Origin: Polaribacter sp. L3A8
GTDB taxonomy: Bacteria > Bacteroidota > Bacteroidia > Flavobacteriales > Flavobacteriaceae
Assembly (NCBI RefSeq): GCF_009796785.1
Contig: NZ_CP047026.1
Location: forward strand, 2,834,501-2,898,500
Direction: 5' to 3'
DNA: 64,000 nucleotides
The position numbers were made by a program, and so were the translations under genes. Within the stretch, counting starts at the first letter, position 1, and each line of letters starts with the position of its first letter. The notes under the pieces were generated by a model. It had not been told where the DNA came from. It did not search any database and saw only the letters and a program-made list of their open reading frames with translations. Of the stretch, positions 51,925 to 60,911 are shown piece after piece.

Positions 51925-52602
51925 TTAATCTATAATACCTAATTCTTTTGCCTTAAGTACTAAATCTGTATTATTTTTTGCATTTAAATCTGCTCTTAAA
52001 TTACATAATTTTGTTTCTATAGAACGTAGTTTTATAGGAGTATCATCTGCCTTTGTTATTACCCCTTCTAAATTGCTTATTTTAGGATAATTTGGGAGCG
52101 CTTTTAAAATTTGAACAGCTACATCATCCATTTGTATTTGAACAATGTTTCTACGCATTATTTTTTGATGAATTTCATGTGTGTAATAGTAATCGTTAGC
52201 TAACATTTTTTGAACCGCAAAACCAATTTCTGTCGCATCACATTTACTTTTTAATAAATAGGCATTGGGGTTTAAATTGCTAATTACATTATACACTCTA
52301 TTGGTTTCTGTATGCCCAGTTATAACGGCTATTTTAATATCAAATTCATTATTTCTAATGGCTTTTATCAACTCTTCTCCTCCATCTAAATTTGTTTCCT
52401 CGGTAGTATTATCAAAACTTAAATCTGTAAATAACAAGTGAAAAGGGTTTGTATTTTGGTGCGTTTTTATCAACTGAAAAGCATCATCACAAGTATTCGT
52501 TGCAACCACATCAAAGTCTCCAACATCTTTTAAAGAACATAAAATTCCTTGTATTACTAATTGATGATCGTCTACAATTAATATTCGTAATTTATTAGCC
52601 AT
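51925..52602 (-). CDS. Response regulator of the TPR-kinase pair
   Basis: A protein of about 225 residues (start ATG 52602, MANKLRILIVDDHQL). The receiver has the DD pair near 9, the phospho-acceptor Asp in LLFTDLSFDN (about 60), Thr in VITGHTE and Lys in AYLLKSKCD. The C-terminal ~70 residues form a helical output domain (IKLRSIETKLCNLRADL ... NNTDLVLKAKELGI) that resembles a diverged LuxR-type HTH. The start overlaps the kinase stop by 8 bases. A TTG at 52617 is possible but less likely. Confidence 0.8.
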   Translation of the reverse strand: MANKLRILIVDDHQLVIQGILCSLKDVGDFDVVATNTCDDAFQLIKTHQNTNPFHLLFTDLSFDNTTEETNLDGGEELIKAIRNNEFDIKIAVITGHTETNRVYNVISNLNPNAYLLKSKCDATEIGFAVQKMLANDYYYTHEIHQKIMRRNIVQIQMDDVAVQILKALPNYPKISNLEGVITKADDTPIKLRSIETKLCNLRADLNAKNNTDLVLKAKELGIID

Positions 52603-54610
52603 TTTTAGGGATTTCAATTGTTGTTTTTGTTCCTTTTTCTAGTTCACTTTCAATACTAAAAACACCACTAATTTCTTCTATTCTTTCTTTTAAATTTTTT
52701 AACCCAATTCCATTTTTCTTAGCATTAACATTAAAGCCTTTACCGTTGTCTAAAATTGTTAAGATAATTAGTTTTTTAGTTTCACTAAAGTTTAAAATAA
52801 CCTCATTAGCTTCTGCGTGTTTTTTAGTATTTTGAATACTTTCTCTAATCGTTAAAAATAAAGTTCTTTTAATAGAATTATTTACGGATTTCCATAAAAC
52901 GCTATCAATTTTTTTAACCTTTATTCTAAAGTCAATCTCAAAATAATCTGAAACTAAATTAATTATTTGATCTTTAAAGGACACCTTATCAAAACTCTCG
53001 CTACTTAACTGATGTGATAAATTACGAACATTTTCTTTTATAACATCTAAACTTTTGGCTTCTTCTAATTGGTTTGTTTTTGCTAGTTTTAAATGTAGTG
53101 TTCTAATATCTCCTGCAACCTCATCGTGCAAAGATTTTGCTATTTGTTGTCGCTCTTTTTCTCTTACTTCTACCTGCTGTAACTTTGCATCAAAAAGCAT
53201 TTTCTTACGTCTACTAGAAACAATACTTGCCCCAAAACCAATAAATAAAAGACTTCCTGCTGCAAGCAACCAACCAATTATTTTTTGTTGTTTTTCTTTT
53301 TCTAACTCTAATTGTTTTCTAGTATTTTCTTCTTTTAAATGATTATTTTCTATGTCCTTCTTTTCAGTTTCATACCTTACTTTAGCAAACTGATTTTTTA
53401 AAGATCTTTCTCTTCTATACAAACTGTCATTTAATATAAAATGCTCTTCTAAAAGTAACCTTCCTTTTTCTCCTTTTATTAAGGTTGATAAACGAAAAAG
53501 GTTTTCTAAAATATATCGATTATAGCTTATTTCTTTGGCTTTTTCTAAGCCTTTTTTAGAATGATAAATGGCTTTTTTAATATTATTTTCATCTTTATAA
53601 AAATCGCCTAAAATAGAATGAGAAATAACCAAACCTCTTTTATAGTTTCTCTTTTCTCTCAATTTTAAGACTTCTAAATATCCTTTTAAAGCTATTTTTT
53701 TATTACCCAACATAAAGTTATTGTAAGAAAAACCCGCCAATGCAGATTCATATCTGTAATCACTTTTATATTTTAGGCTGTCTATAGATAAACTTTTATT
53801 AAAATATTCTATTGCTTTTTGGTTATTTCCTTCAGATTCGTAGGTATTTGCTAAATGGTTATATAACCTGGCTTTTTCATATTTTATTTTTAAATGCGGA
53901 CTTTTCTTTTGAAGTTCAAAAAATTTTAAATAATTTTTTCTAGCTTCTTCTTGTCTTTCGGTCATAAACATTACGTTTCCTAAACGTTCATACAAAAGAC
54001 CCGTAAAAAAAACTTCATAAGGCGATTTTTTAAAACCAAACTTTGCAATATGTGGCTCTACAAAACGCAACCCTTCTATAATAGAATTTTCGCTGCCTAA
54101 ATAATCTTTTTCATCATACTGAATGGCAGCCATAGGAAGTAATCTTCTTGTTGCTTCGAGAGAATCTTTTAATAGAACAGAAATATTTTTAGACTTGTTA
54201 TAATAATAAAAAGTACTGTCTGGTTTAAATTGAAGTTTAAAATACAGTGCTCTATAATAATACTCTTTGGCTAAAACCGTAGTGTCTTTAGTTCTAGTAT
54301 AATATTGGTGCAGTTTTTTTGCAGACAGCTCTAAATTAACCAAATCTTCATTAAAAAAACTACGCTTACCAAAATTAACATACGTACACTTTAGTATAGA
54401 ATCGGTTTTACTTTTTTCTGCTAATAAAAATGCTTTTTGGGGTAAATTAGTTTGTTTTGTCTTTTTATATTCTTTTAATAAAACAGTAATAGAATCACCA
54501 TCTTTTTTTTGAGAAAACACGGTAAAACTGAGTAAAAAAAGTAAAAAAAGAGTCTTTTTTGGGGTAAAAGATAAACATCTTAATTTTTCAAGAAATTTAT
54601 ATTTAGTCAT
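52595..54610 (-). CDS. TPR-containing sensor histidine kinase
   Basis: A 671-residue kinase with a signal or anchor segment (about 18-35, KKTLFLLFLLSFTVFS). The periplasmic part consists of TPR repeats (about 60-400, e.g. YNHLANTYESEGNNQKAIEY, AIYHSKKGLEKA). A membrane helix is at about 447-465 (IIGWLLAAGSLLFIGFGA), the histidine dimerisation domain has QQIAKSLHDEVAGDIRTL, and the HATPase ends it (DNGKGFNVN, NGIGLKNLKERI). TPR-HisKA_3 kinases of this type are widespread in Bacteroidota; ligands are mostly unknown. It is in an operon with the regulator at 51925. Confidence 0.87.
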   Translation of the reverse strand: MTKYKFLEKLRCLSFTPKKTLFLLFLLSFTVFSQKKDGDSITVLLKEYKKTKQTNLPQKAFLLAEKSKTDSILKCTYVNFGKRSFFNEDLVNLELSAKKLHQYYTRTKDTTVLAKEYYYRALYFKLQFKPDSTFYYYNKSKNISVLLKDSLEATRRLLPMAAIQYDEKDYLGSENSIIEGLRFVEPHIAKFGFKKSPYEVFFTGLLYERLGNVMFMTERQEEARKNYLKFFELQKKSPHLKIKYEKARLYNHLANTYESEGNNQKAIEYFNKSLSIDSLKYKSDYRYESALAGFSYNNFMLGNKKIALKGYLEVLKLREKRNYKRGLVISHSILGDFYKDENNIKKAIYHSKKGLEKAKEISYNRYILENLFRLSTLIKGEKGRLLLEEHFILNDSLYRRERSLKNQFAKVRYETEKKDIENNHLKEENTRKQLELEKEKQQKIIGWLLAAGSLLFIGFGASIVSSRRKKMLFDAKLQQVEVREKERQQIAKSLHDEVAGDIRTLHLKLAKTNQLEEAKSLDVIKENVRNLSHQLSSESFDKVSFKDQIINLVSDYFEIDFRIKVKKIDSVLWKSVNNSIKRTLFLTIRESIQNTKKHAEANEVILNFSETKKLIILTILDNGKGFNVNAKKNGIGLKNLKERIEEISGVFSIESELEKGTKTTIEIPKNG

Positions 54611-54725
54611 CTTTTACAATGGTTCAAATTTATTTCTAATTCTTTAAAATCTTTTTCTTTAAGCATCATAAAAATAGGGTATTTTTTTTGAAGCCTTAAA
54701 AATAGATTTTTAGAATTAAAGTCAA

Positions 54726-55259
54726 CTACAATTCATTAATTTTTTGAAATAAATCCCACAAAACAACACCTGTAGTTACAGATATATTTAAAGAATGTTT
54801 GGTACCTAATTGCGGAATTTCTAAGCATAAATTAGCAGCACTTACCACTTCTTGTTGCACTCCTTTTACTTCATTACCCATTACAATGGCATATTTTTCT
54901 CCTTTCGTCGGATAAAAAGTATTCAATTTTGTACTATTTTCTGCTTGCTCAACAGCCAATACTTGTACACCGTCTGCTTTTAATTTTTCTACTAAAGTTA
55001 ACGTGTCTTCTACATATTCCCAAGCAACAGATTCTGTTGCTCCTAAAGCCGTTTTATGAATATCTTTATTAGGCGGAGTTGCACAAATACCACACAAGTA
55101 GATCTTTTCAATCAAAAAAGCATCACTCGTTCTAAAAACAGAACCAATGTTATTTAAACTTCTAATATTGTCTAATACTACTATAATTGGAGTTTTCGCT
55201 ACAGTTTTAAATTCATCAACTGTAATTCTACCTAATTCGTTATTCTTTAATTTTCTCAT
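54726..55259 (-). CDS. TrmH/SpoU-family RNA methyltransferase (first paralogue)
   Basis: A 177-residue SPOUT methyltransferase. Motif 1 is VVLDNIRSLNNIGSVFRTSDA (Asn-x-G-x-x-x-R), motif 2 is YAIVMGNEVKGVQQEVV and motif 3 is IPQLGTKHSLNISVTTGVVLW; the knot residues are complete. It 2'-O-methylates a tRNA or rRNA ribose; which position is not known. It is divergent from mutS. A second, distinct paralogue lies on the other side of mutS at 59185. Confidence 0.88.
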   Translation of the reverse strand: MRKLKNNELGRITVDEFKTVAKTPIIVVLDNIRSLNNIGSVFRTSDAFLIEKIYLCGICATPPNKDIHKTALGATESVAWEYVEDTLTLVEKLKADGVQVLAVEQAENSTKLNTFYPTKGEKYAIVMGNEVKGVQQEVVSAANLCLEIPQLGTKHSLNISVTTGVVLWDLFQKINEL

Positions 55260-55267
55260 AATTTAGT

Positions 55268-55435
55268 TTGGCTAAAGCCAATATTTTGTTCATTATTTAT
55301 AACAATTGGGTTAAAACCCATTGCAATTGATGTGCTGCATTTTATCAAATTAAATTCAGTTGTATTTAATCCAATTGAATTACATCCTGCTTTAGCTAGA
55401 TAATTATAAACATCTAAAATGGCATTAGCCAAACC
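55268..55435. repeat. Palindrome-rich intergenic repeat (TTGGCTAAAGCCAA type)
   Basis: TTGGCTAAAGCCAA (55268-55281), TGGGTTAAAACCCA (55307-55320), and then CATTAGCCAAACC near 55424. Short perfect palindromes alternate with CAATTGATG and AATCCAATTGAATTAC words. I recognise this style from flavobacterial intergenic repeats; only this copy is in the window. Bases 55455-55490 add a short ACTG-word island (CACTGCAAACTGCTACTG). Confidence 0.5.
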
Positions 55436-55495
55436 TAACTTTGTTTTGTGAATAAGTTCACTGCAAACTGCTACTGATTACTGCTTACTAATTTT

Positions 55496-55503
55496 TATCT
55501 TCG
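55496..55503 (+). promoter_or_regulatory. Probable -7 box of mutS
   Basis: TATCTTCG is close to TAnnTTTG and lies 27 bases before the TTG start at 55531. Confidence 0.4.
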
Positions 55504-55530
55504 CAAAACTAACTGAAAATTTCCAAAAAC

Positions 55531-58158
55531 TTGGCAAAATCAAAACCAAAAAAGGTAACTCCTTTAATGAAACAATACAATGCAATCAAGAATAAATATC
55601 CTGATGCGATGTTACTTTTTAGAGTAGGAGATTTTTACGAAACTTTTGGTGAAGACGCTAAAAAAGCTGCCGGAGTTTTAGGAATTACATTGACAAAACG
55701 TGGTGCTGGAAGTGAAACCGAAACTGCCTTGGCAGGTTTTCCGCATCATTCTTTAAATACCTATTTACCAAAGTTGGTAAAAGCAGGAATGCGTGTTGCT
55801 ATTTGCGACCAGTTAGAAGACCCAAAAATGACCAAAACCATTGTAAAACGTGGTGTTACAGAATTGGTTACGCCTGGAGTTTCTTTAAACGATGAAGTTT
55901 TACAAACCAAAACAAACAACTTTTTAGCGGCTGTTCATTTTGATACTTCGACACGCTCAGCAACCAAACAACTCGGAATTTCATTTCTTGATGTTTCTAC
56001 TGGTGAATATTTAGTAGCGCAAGGAAATGCAGAATACATAGATAAATTGTTGCAAAATTTTAGTCCGAGTGAAGTTTTGGTTCAGAAACAACATAAACAA
56101 CAATTTTTAGAATTATTTGAAAACCGATATTATACATTTTATTTAGACGATTGGGTTTTTCAAAAGGAATATGCAAACGAAACATTGCACAATCATTTTG
56201 AAGTAAAAAGCTTAAAAGGTTTTGGAATTGAAGATGTTAAAAACGGAATTATTGCTGCCGGCGCCGTTATGTATTACTTGTCGGAAACGCAACACAATCA
56301 ACTAAAACACATTCAGCATATTAGCAGAATTGCAGAAGACAATTATGTTTGGATGGATCGTTTTACAGTCAGAAATTTAGAATTGTATAACCCAAATTCT
56401 ATAAACGCAGTCACACTTTTAAATGTTATTGATAAAACTATTTCGCCAATGGGCGGACGTTTATTAAAGCGTTGGTTGGCATTGCCATTAAAAAACATCG
56501 ACGCCATTAAAAACCGTCATGAATTGGTAAAATTCTTTATAGATTCTGATAAATTTTCTCAAACAGTAACCTATCAACTAAAACAAATATCAGATCTAGA
56601 ACGATTAATTTCTAAAGTTGCCACAGGTAAAGCTTCACCAAGAGAAATTGTATTGTTAAAAGATTCTTTAAAAGCGATTCTGCCGATAAAAACATCCGCA
56701 GAAGAAAGTAAAAATAACACGGTAAAAGCACTCGGAAATCAATTACATACTTGTGCCGATTTAATTGAAAAAATTAACCAAACTTTGTTTGATGACGCTC
56801 CTGTTAACATCAACAAAGGGAATGCCATTGCCACAGGCGTTCATCAAGAATTAGACGATTTACGAACCATTTCTAATTCTGGAAAAACGTATTTAGATAA
56901 CATGCTAAAACGTGAAACAGAACGAACCGGAATTACGAGTTTAAAGATTTCGTTTAACAACGTTTTTGGGTATTATATAGAAGTTAGAAACTCGCATAAA
57001 GACAAAGTGCCAGAAGAATGGATTCGTAAACAAACTTTGGTAAATGCAGAGCGTTATATTACCGAAGAATTAAAAGAATACGAAACCAAAATTTTAGGTG
57101 CCGAAGAAAAAATAGCCAAATTAGAGCAAGAAATTTTTTCTAAATTATTACAATACATCATTCAGTATGTACAGCTTGTCCAAGAAAATGCACAGGTTAT
57201 AGCAAAAATAGATTGTTTACTCTCTTTTTCTGTTTTAGCGATTGATAACAATTATGTGCGTCCGATTATGGATGAAAGCACCGATTTAGAAATTAAAAAT
57301 GGTCGTCACCCAGTAATTGAAAAACAGTTGCCAATTGATCAAACATATATTGCAAACGATGTGGTGTTGAACAGAACTCAGCAACAAATAATTATGATTA
57401 CTGGGCCAAATATGTCTGGTAAATCTGCTATTTTAAGACAAACCGCATTGATTGTTTTATTAGCACAAATGGGAAGTTATGTTCCGGCTCAGAATGCAAA
57501 AATTGGTATTGTAGATAAAATTTTTACCAGAGTTGGTGCCAGTGATAATATTTCTATGGGCGAATCTACTTTTATGGTAGAAATGAATGAAACGGCATCC
57601 ATCTTAAATAACGTTTCTGAGCGCAGTTTAATTCTTTTAGATGAAATTGGTAGAGGAACCTCTACTTATGACGGAATATCGATTGCTTGGGCCATATCTG
57701 AGTTCTTACACGAGCATCCTACCAAAGCAAAAACATTGTTTGCCACGCATTATCATGAATTGAATGAAATGACTACCACTTTTGAGCGCATTAAAAACTT
57801 TAATGTGTCTGTAAAAGAATTAGAAAACACCATTATTTTCTTACGTAAACTGGTTTCTGGAGGTTCTGATCATAGTTTTGGTATTCATGTAGCTAAATTA
57901 GCTGGAATGCCAAATATGGTAATTCATAGAGCGAATAAAATATTAGCACAATTAGAAAAAAACAATAAAAATGCCGAAGTTAAAGATGTTTTAAAACAAA
58001 CTCAAGAGGAAGAAATGCAACTAAGTTTCTTTCAGTTAGATGATCCTTTATTAGAAAATATTAAAGAAGAAATTCTTGCTACAAATATTGATACGTTAAC
58101 CCCTATTGAAGCCTTAATGAAATTGAACGAGATTAAAAGAATGTTGATTAAAAAGTAA
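55531..58158 (+). CDS. mutS: DNA mismatch repair protein MutS
   Basis: An 875-residue mismatch sensor. Residues MLLFRVGDFYETFGEDA hold the Phe-x-Glu mismatch-probing motif. Connector, lever and clamp domains follow. The ATPase has Walker A GPNMSGKSAILRQTA (about 625-639) and Walker B RSLILLDEIGRGTSTYDG, and the C-terminal helix-turn-helix aids dimerisation. It binds base mismatches and recruits MutL. Translation probably begins at TTG 55531 (AKSKPKKVTPLMKQYN); no ATG lies nearer the conserved start. Its TAA originally overlapped the ATG of the methyltransferase gene now at 59185. Confidence 0.95.
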   Translation: MAKSKPKKVTPLMKQYNAIKNKYPDAMLLFRVGDFYETFGEDAKKAAGVLGITLTKRGAGSETETALAGFPHHSLNTYLPKLVKAGMRVAICDQLEDPKMTKTIVKRGVTELVTPGVSLNDEVLQTKTNNFLAAVHFDTSTRSATKQLGISFLDVSTGEYLVAQGNAEYIDKLLQNFSPSEVLVQKQHKQQFLELFENRYYTFYLDDWVFQKEYANETLHNHFEVKSLKGFGIEDVKNGIIAAGAVMYYLSETQHNQLKHIQHISRIAEDNYVWMDRFTVRNLELYNPNSINAVTLLNVIDKTISPMGGRLLKRWLALPLKNIDAIKNRHELVKFFIDSDKFSQTVTYQLKQISDLERLISKVATGKASPREIVLLKDSLKAILPIKTSAEESKNNTVKALGNQLHTCADLIEKINQTLFDDAPVNINKGNAIATGVHQELDDLRTISNSGKTYLDNMLKRETERTGITSLKISFNNVFGYYIEVRNSHKDKVPEEWIRKQTLVNAERYITEELKEYETKILGAEEKIAKLEQEIFSKLLQYIIQYVQLVQENAQVIAKIDCLLSFSVLAIDNNYVRPIMDESTDLEIKNGRHPVIEKQLPIDQTYIANDVVLNRTQQQIIMITGPNMSGKSAILRQTALIVLLAQMGSYVPAQNAKIGIVDKIFTRVGASDNISMGESTFMVEMNETASILNNVSERSLILLDEIGRGTSTYDGISIAWAISEFLHEHPTKAKTLFATHYHELNEMTTTFERIKNFNVSVKELENTIIFLRKLVSGGSDHSFGIHVAKLAGMPNMVIHRANKILAQLEKNNKNAEVKDVLKQTQEEEMQLSFFQLDDPLLENIKEEILATNIDTLTPIEALMKLNEIKRMLIKK

Positions 58159-58164
58159 TGGTTA

Positions 58165-59185
58165 ACGTGAGTTCGAGCTAATCAATCGCAATATTCGGTA
58201 ACATATTCGGGATTTTTATAGAAGGTTTTTTAGGTAAAAAAGAATATGCAATTAATCCAGAGATCATATTTGTTATGAAATTATCAAAAGATCTATGTCT
58301 AGAATGTTCAATTTGGCAAGTGTTTTTTAGTACATCATTTACTGTTTCGATGATTGCTCTTTTTCTTAGGATAACTTTATCCATATAGTCCATTGCTTTC
58401 TTTTTCATGTTTTTTCGAACTTTAGTTATTAAATGAATTCCGTCTACAAAAAGTCTTTCAAATAAATCTTTCCCAATATATCCTTTGTCTCCAAAAATTT
58501 TTCCAAATAATTTGTCGTGAAACTTCTTTTGTTTGAGAGGGAATCTGTCATCTACATTGGCTGGAGTGAACATAAAATCAATAATTTCTCCTTTGTCATT
58601 GCAGACAATATGTAGTTTAAATCCAAAATACCACCCCATAGTTCCATAGCTTTTTTTGGCAATATCTTTAAATACTTGATGTTGTTTTTCTCTTTTATAG
58701 TGACATACTTTTAAAGGAGTAGAATCAATAAAAGAGATACCTGTGCAATCGCCTAAACAATACATTTTCATAAAAACGGCTAAAGGTTGTGTAACCTTTT
58801 TTTGAAGTTCTACAAATCTATTATAAGAAACACAATCTGGAAACAGATCTTGTCTGTATTTACAAATATGGTTTAAGTAAAAGTGTTTAAGGTTTCGGTA
58901 AGACTTTAGGTGAAATATAACAAGTATGGTCATCACTTCACTATCAGACATTTTGAACTTTCTATTACGTTTTTTAGTTGTTGAACCATCAGAAATGCTG
59001 TTTTTATTAAGAATTAAGTTAAATTCTTTCATAAAATCATCTAAAGAACAGAAAATTTCTATAATTTTACTATCAGAAATCATAAGCAGGATATTTATTA
59101 ATATATTAGAATTCAGTACTTTAATATACTAAATATTCTGCTTTTTTTATAGGTTTAATTAAAATTTCTTACATCGAACTCACGT
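58165..59185. mobile_element. Intact IS982-family insertion sequence, 1021 bp
   Basis: The terminal inverted repeats are ACGTGAGTTCGA (58165-58176) and TCGAACTCACGT (59174-59185). The target duplication is TGGTTA (58159-58164 and 59186-59191); because of shared bases, GGTT with one-base-longer ends fits equally well. One transposase gene fills the element on the minus strand. Complete ends, perfect 12-bp repeats and an identical target duplication point to a recent insertion. Confidence 0.9.
58178..59083 (-). CDS. IS982 family transposase
   Basis: A 301-residue DDE transposase. The N-terminal helical domain is followed by the catalytic core: first Asp in GISFIDSTPLKVCHYKREKQ, second Asp in FMFTPANVDDRFPL / IFGDKGYIGKDLF, and Glu in LRKRAIIETVNDVLKN with IEHSRHRSFDNF. 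These are IS982 signatures (GDKGY, IET, HSRHRS). No stop or frameshift is seen, so the gene should be functional. It starts at ATG 59083, and an unusual feature is its orientation against mutS and the downstream gene. Confidence 0.92.
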   Translation of the reverse strand: MISDSKIIEIFCSLDDFMKEFNLILNKNSISDGSTTKKRNRKFKMSDSEVMTILVIFHLKSYRNLKHFYLNHICKYRQDLFPDCVSYNRFVELQKKVTQPLAVFMKMYCLGDCTGISFIDSTPLKVCHYKREKQHQVFKDIAKKSYGTMGWYFGFKLHIVCNDKGEIIDFMFTPANVDDRFPLKQKKFHDKLFGKIFGDKGYIGKDLFERLFVDGIHLITKVRKNMKKKAMDYMDKVILRKRAIIETVNDVLKNTCQIEHSRHRSFDNFITNMISGLIAYSFLPKKPSIKIPNMLPNIAID

Positions 59186-59640
59186 TGGTTAATAATTTAG
59201 AACAAGGTTTTTTCGGCATTGGAATTCAGAATGGAAAAACGCCTGAAAATTTAGGGGTACTTTGGCGTTCTGCCCAAAACATGGGGGCTAGTTTTATTTT
59301 TACCATTGGCAATCGCTATGCAAAACAAGCTTGCGATACACACAAAGCTACAGGTGCAATGCCCTATTTTCATTACGAAACTTTCGAAGATTTCTTTAAT
59401 AATTTACCAAAAGGTGCCATGTTAGTTGGTGTAGAATTAGACGAAAAAGCAGTACAATTAGAAACTTTTAAGCATCCTAGACGTTGTGTTTATTTATTAG
59501 GCGCAGAGGATCATGGGTTGTCTAACGCTGCTATTGAAAAATCGCATCATTTGGTAAAGTTTAAATCGGAATTGAGTTTAAACGTTTCTGTTGCGGGAAG
59601 CATTATTATGTACGATCGGCAAGCGAAGTTTAATTTTTAA
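59185..59640 (+). CDS. TrmH/SpoU-family RNA methyltransferase with start codon split by IS982
   Basis: A 151-residue SPOUT methyltransferase: GIGIQNGKTPENLGVLWRSA (motif 1), CVYLLGAEDHGLSNAAI (motif 2), ELSLNVSVAGSIIMYDRQ (motif 3). It is shorter than the paralogue at 54726, lacking an N-terminal extension. Before insertion of the IS, the gene would have begun ATG GTT AAT AAT, with its A shared with the mutS TAA (58156-58158). Now the first base comes from the IS end and the start is TTG GTT AAT AAT (59185). No other start codon lies close: the next Met is residue 33, past motif 1. It has lost coupling to mutS and may be silenced, or driven from the IS end. Confidence 0.85.
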   Translation: MVNNLEQGFFGIGIQNGKTPENLGVLWRSAQNMGASFIFTIGNRYAKQACDTHKATGAMPYFHYETFEDFFNNLPKGAMLVGVELDEKAVQLETFKHPRRCVYLLGAEDHGLSNAAIEKSHHLVKFKSELSLNVSVAGSIIMYDRQAKFNF

Positions 59641-59733
59641 GTGTAGGAGAATGAAGTTGACTTCTATTAAAAATAGAATTTTTGTATATAAAAAGTAGTA
59701 AAGTGAAAATGCTTTTACTTTCTTATTATTAAT

Positions 59734-59785
59734 AAAAATAGTAGTTAAACACAAACAATTTAGTTTGCACTTAACTACTATTTTT
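59734..59785. terminator. Bidirectional terminator after the methyltransferase gene
   Basis: A 15-bp stem (AAAAATAGTAGTTAA 59734-59748 with TTAACTACTATTTTT 59771-59785) serving the convergent genes on both sides. Confidence 0.8.
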
Positions 59786-59802
59786 TATATAAAATTGCGT
59801 TT

Positions 59803-60246
59803 TTATTCTTCTGGTTCTTCTCCGCCCCCTGCATTATATTCATCGCCTTCATCGTCTTCATTATAAGTTTTAGAATCATAAATTACAGACTTCTCCATTT
59901 CTTCTGCATAATACATGTCTCCTTTTTTATAAACTTTTAGAACAGTACCTTTATCTAATTGCTTTCTAACACATCTAGCAAAACTAATCCCTGATCCCTG
60001 ACAAATTATATCACCAGGAGCACCAGAAGCAAATCCATCTTCAAAACCATCACGTTCTGCTACTATTAAACCATTTCCTTTTGTAGAGTTAAAAACCATA
60101 ATGTTATCCTCTCTTAGCTTATTAATAGCTAAAGAGATACTGTCTACTTCTTCAGGAGTTACATCATCTTGTTGACAATTGTTTAATAAAATAATACAAA
60201 AGAATAATGTAGTAATAATTTTTAATTTTTTCATTTTCATTTTCAT
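59803..60246 (-). CDS. Acidic lipoprotein of unknown function
   Basis: A 147-residue lipoprotein. The signal MKMKMKKLKIITTLFFCIIL ends in the lipobox LLNNC, with Cys24 lipidated. The mature part begins QQDDVTPEEVDSISLAINKL, carries two further Cys (DIICQGSGISFARCVRKQL), and ends in a very acidic, Gly-rich tail (NEDDEGDEYNAGGGEEPEE). The two Cys may form a disulfide. The start follows from tandem ATG codons at 60246, 60240 and 60234; any could be used. No family is recognised. It is divergent from tatA, with palindromic DNA between. Confidence 0.7.
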   Translation of the reverse strand: MKMKMKKLKIITTLFFCIILLNNCQQDDVTPEEVDSISLAINKLREDNIMVFNSTKGNGLIVAERDGFEDGFASGAPGDIICQGSGISFARCVRKQLDKGTVLKVYKKGDMYYAEEMEKSVIYDSKTYNEDDEGDEYNAGGGEEPEE

Positions 60247-60579
60247 TTTAATGTTTTAGTGTTTTAGTGTTGAATATTACTATTCAAATTTAACTATAAA
60301 AAAAACACTTATCAATCCCTGAAAACAGTGAAATTTGTTCTCACTGAAAATGGTGAGACATCTAACTATTTTCAGTGAAGTTACTTTACATCTATTTATC
60401 ACTTTTTAGTGATAAATAACTTAACCGTTATAGAACTAAAAACAACAAATAATATTTATTTAAAGTTATAAATAGGTGCTATTAAGCATCGTTAAAAGTG
60501 AAAGGAGAACTATGTTTTAAGGAACATATACACTTAAAAATGTTAATTAATATTAAGAGAATATTGATTAAAAAGTAAT
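60247..60579. promoter_or_regulatory. Palindrome-rich region between the lipoprotein and tatA
   Basis: Half-sites TCACT/AGTGA recur: CAGTGA near 60326-60331; TCACTGAAAAT (60341-60351) pairing with ATTTTCAGTGA (60368-60378); and the near-perfect hairpin TATTTATCACT / AGTGATAAATA (60393-60403 with 60408-60418, loop TTTT). A direct repeat of GTTTTAGT lies at about 60251-60267. These may be operator sites or a structured leader. No coding frame is supported. Confidence 0.5.
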
Positions 60580-60587
60580 TATCTTTG
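60580..60587 (+). promoter_or_regulatory. -7 box of tatA
   Basis: TATCTTTG, 4 bases before ATG 60592; the tatA message would be nearly leaderless if this box is used. Confidence 0.5.
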
Positions 60588-60591
60588 TAAT

Positions 60592-60873
60592 ATGAATTCA
60601 ACTCTTTTATTTATTAGCGGTCCAGAAATAATGGTTGTCATGTTAATCGTGGTAATGCTTTTTGGTGCAGATAAGATTCCTGAAATAGCCAGAGGATTAG
60701 GAAAAGGAATGCGTCAGGTTAAAGATGCAACCAATGACATTAAAAGGGAAATTAACGAAAGTTCAGAGAAAATAGGGATAGATACCGATATCACAAAAAA
60801 CATCAACAAAGAAATTACAGATGTAAAAGATAGTATTGATGATATTACAGGACCTATAAAACGTAATATGTAA
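60592..60873 (+). CDS. tatA: Sec-independent translocase subunit TatA/TatB
   Basis: A 93-residue protein. One N-terminal membrane helix (about 8-25, FISGPEIMVVMLIVVMLFGA) is followed by the family signature DKIPEIARGLGKGMRQVKDA, an amphipathic helix, and a charged tail with NINKEITDVKDSIDDITG. It forms the pore of the twin-arginine export pathway for folded proteins. tatC is not adjacent, which is common in Bacteroidota. It is convergent with the O-methyltransferase gene. Confidence 0.93.
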   Translation: MNSTLLFISGPEIMVVMLIVVMLFGADKIPEIARGLGKGMRQVKDATNDIKREINESSEKIGIDTDITKNINKEITDVKDSIDDITGPIKRNM

Positions 60874-60911
60874 GCGTTTTACCTTTTTATGAACCTGTTT
60901 TTATTAACTAA

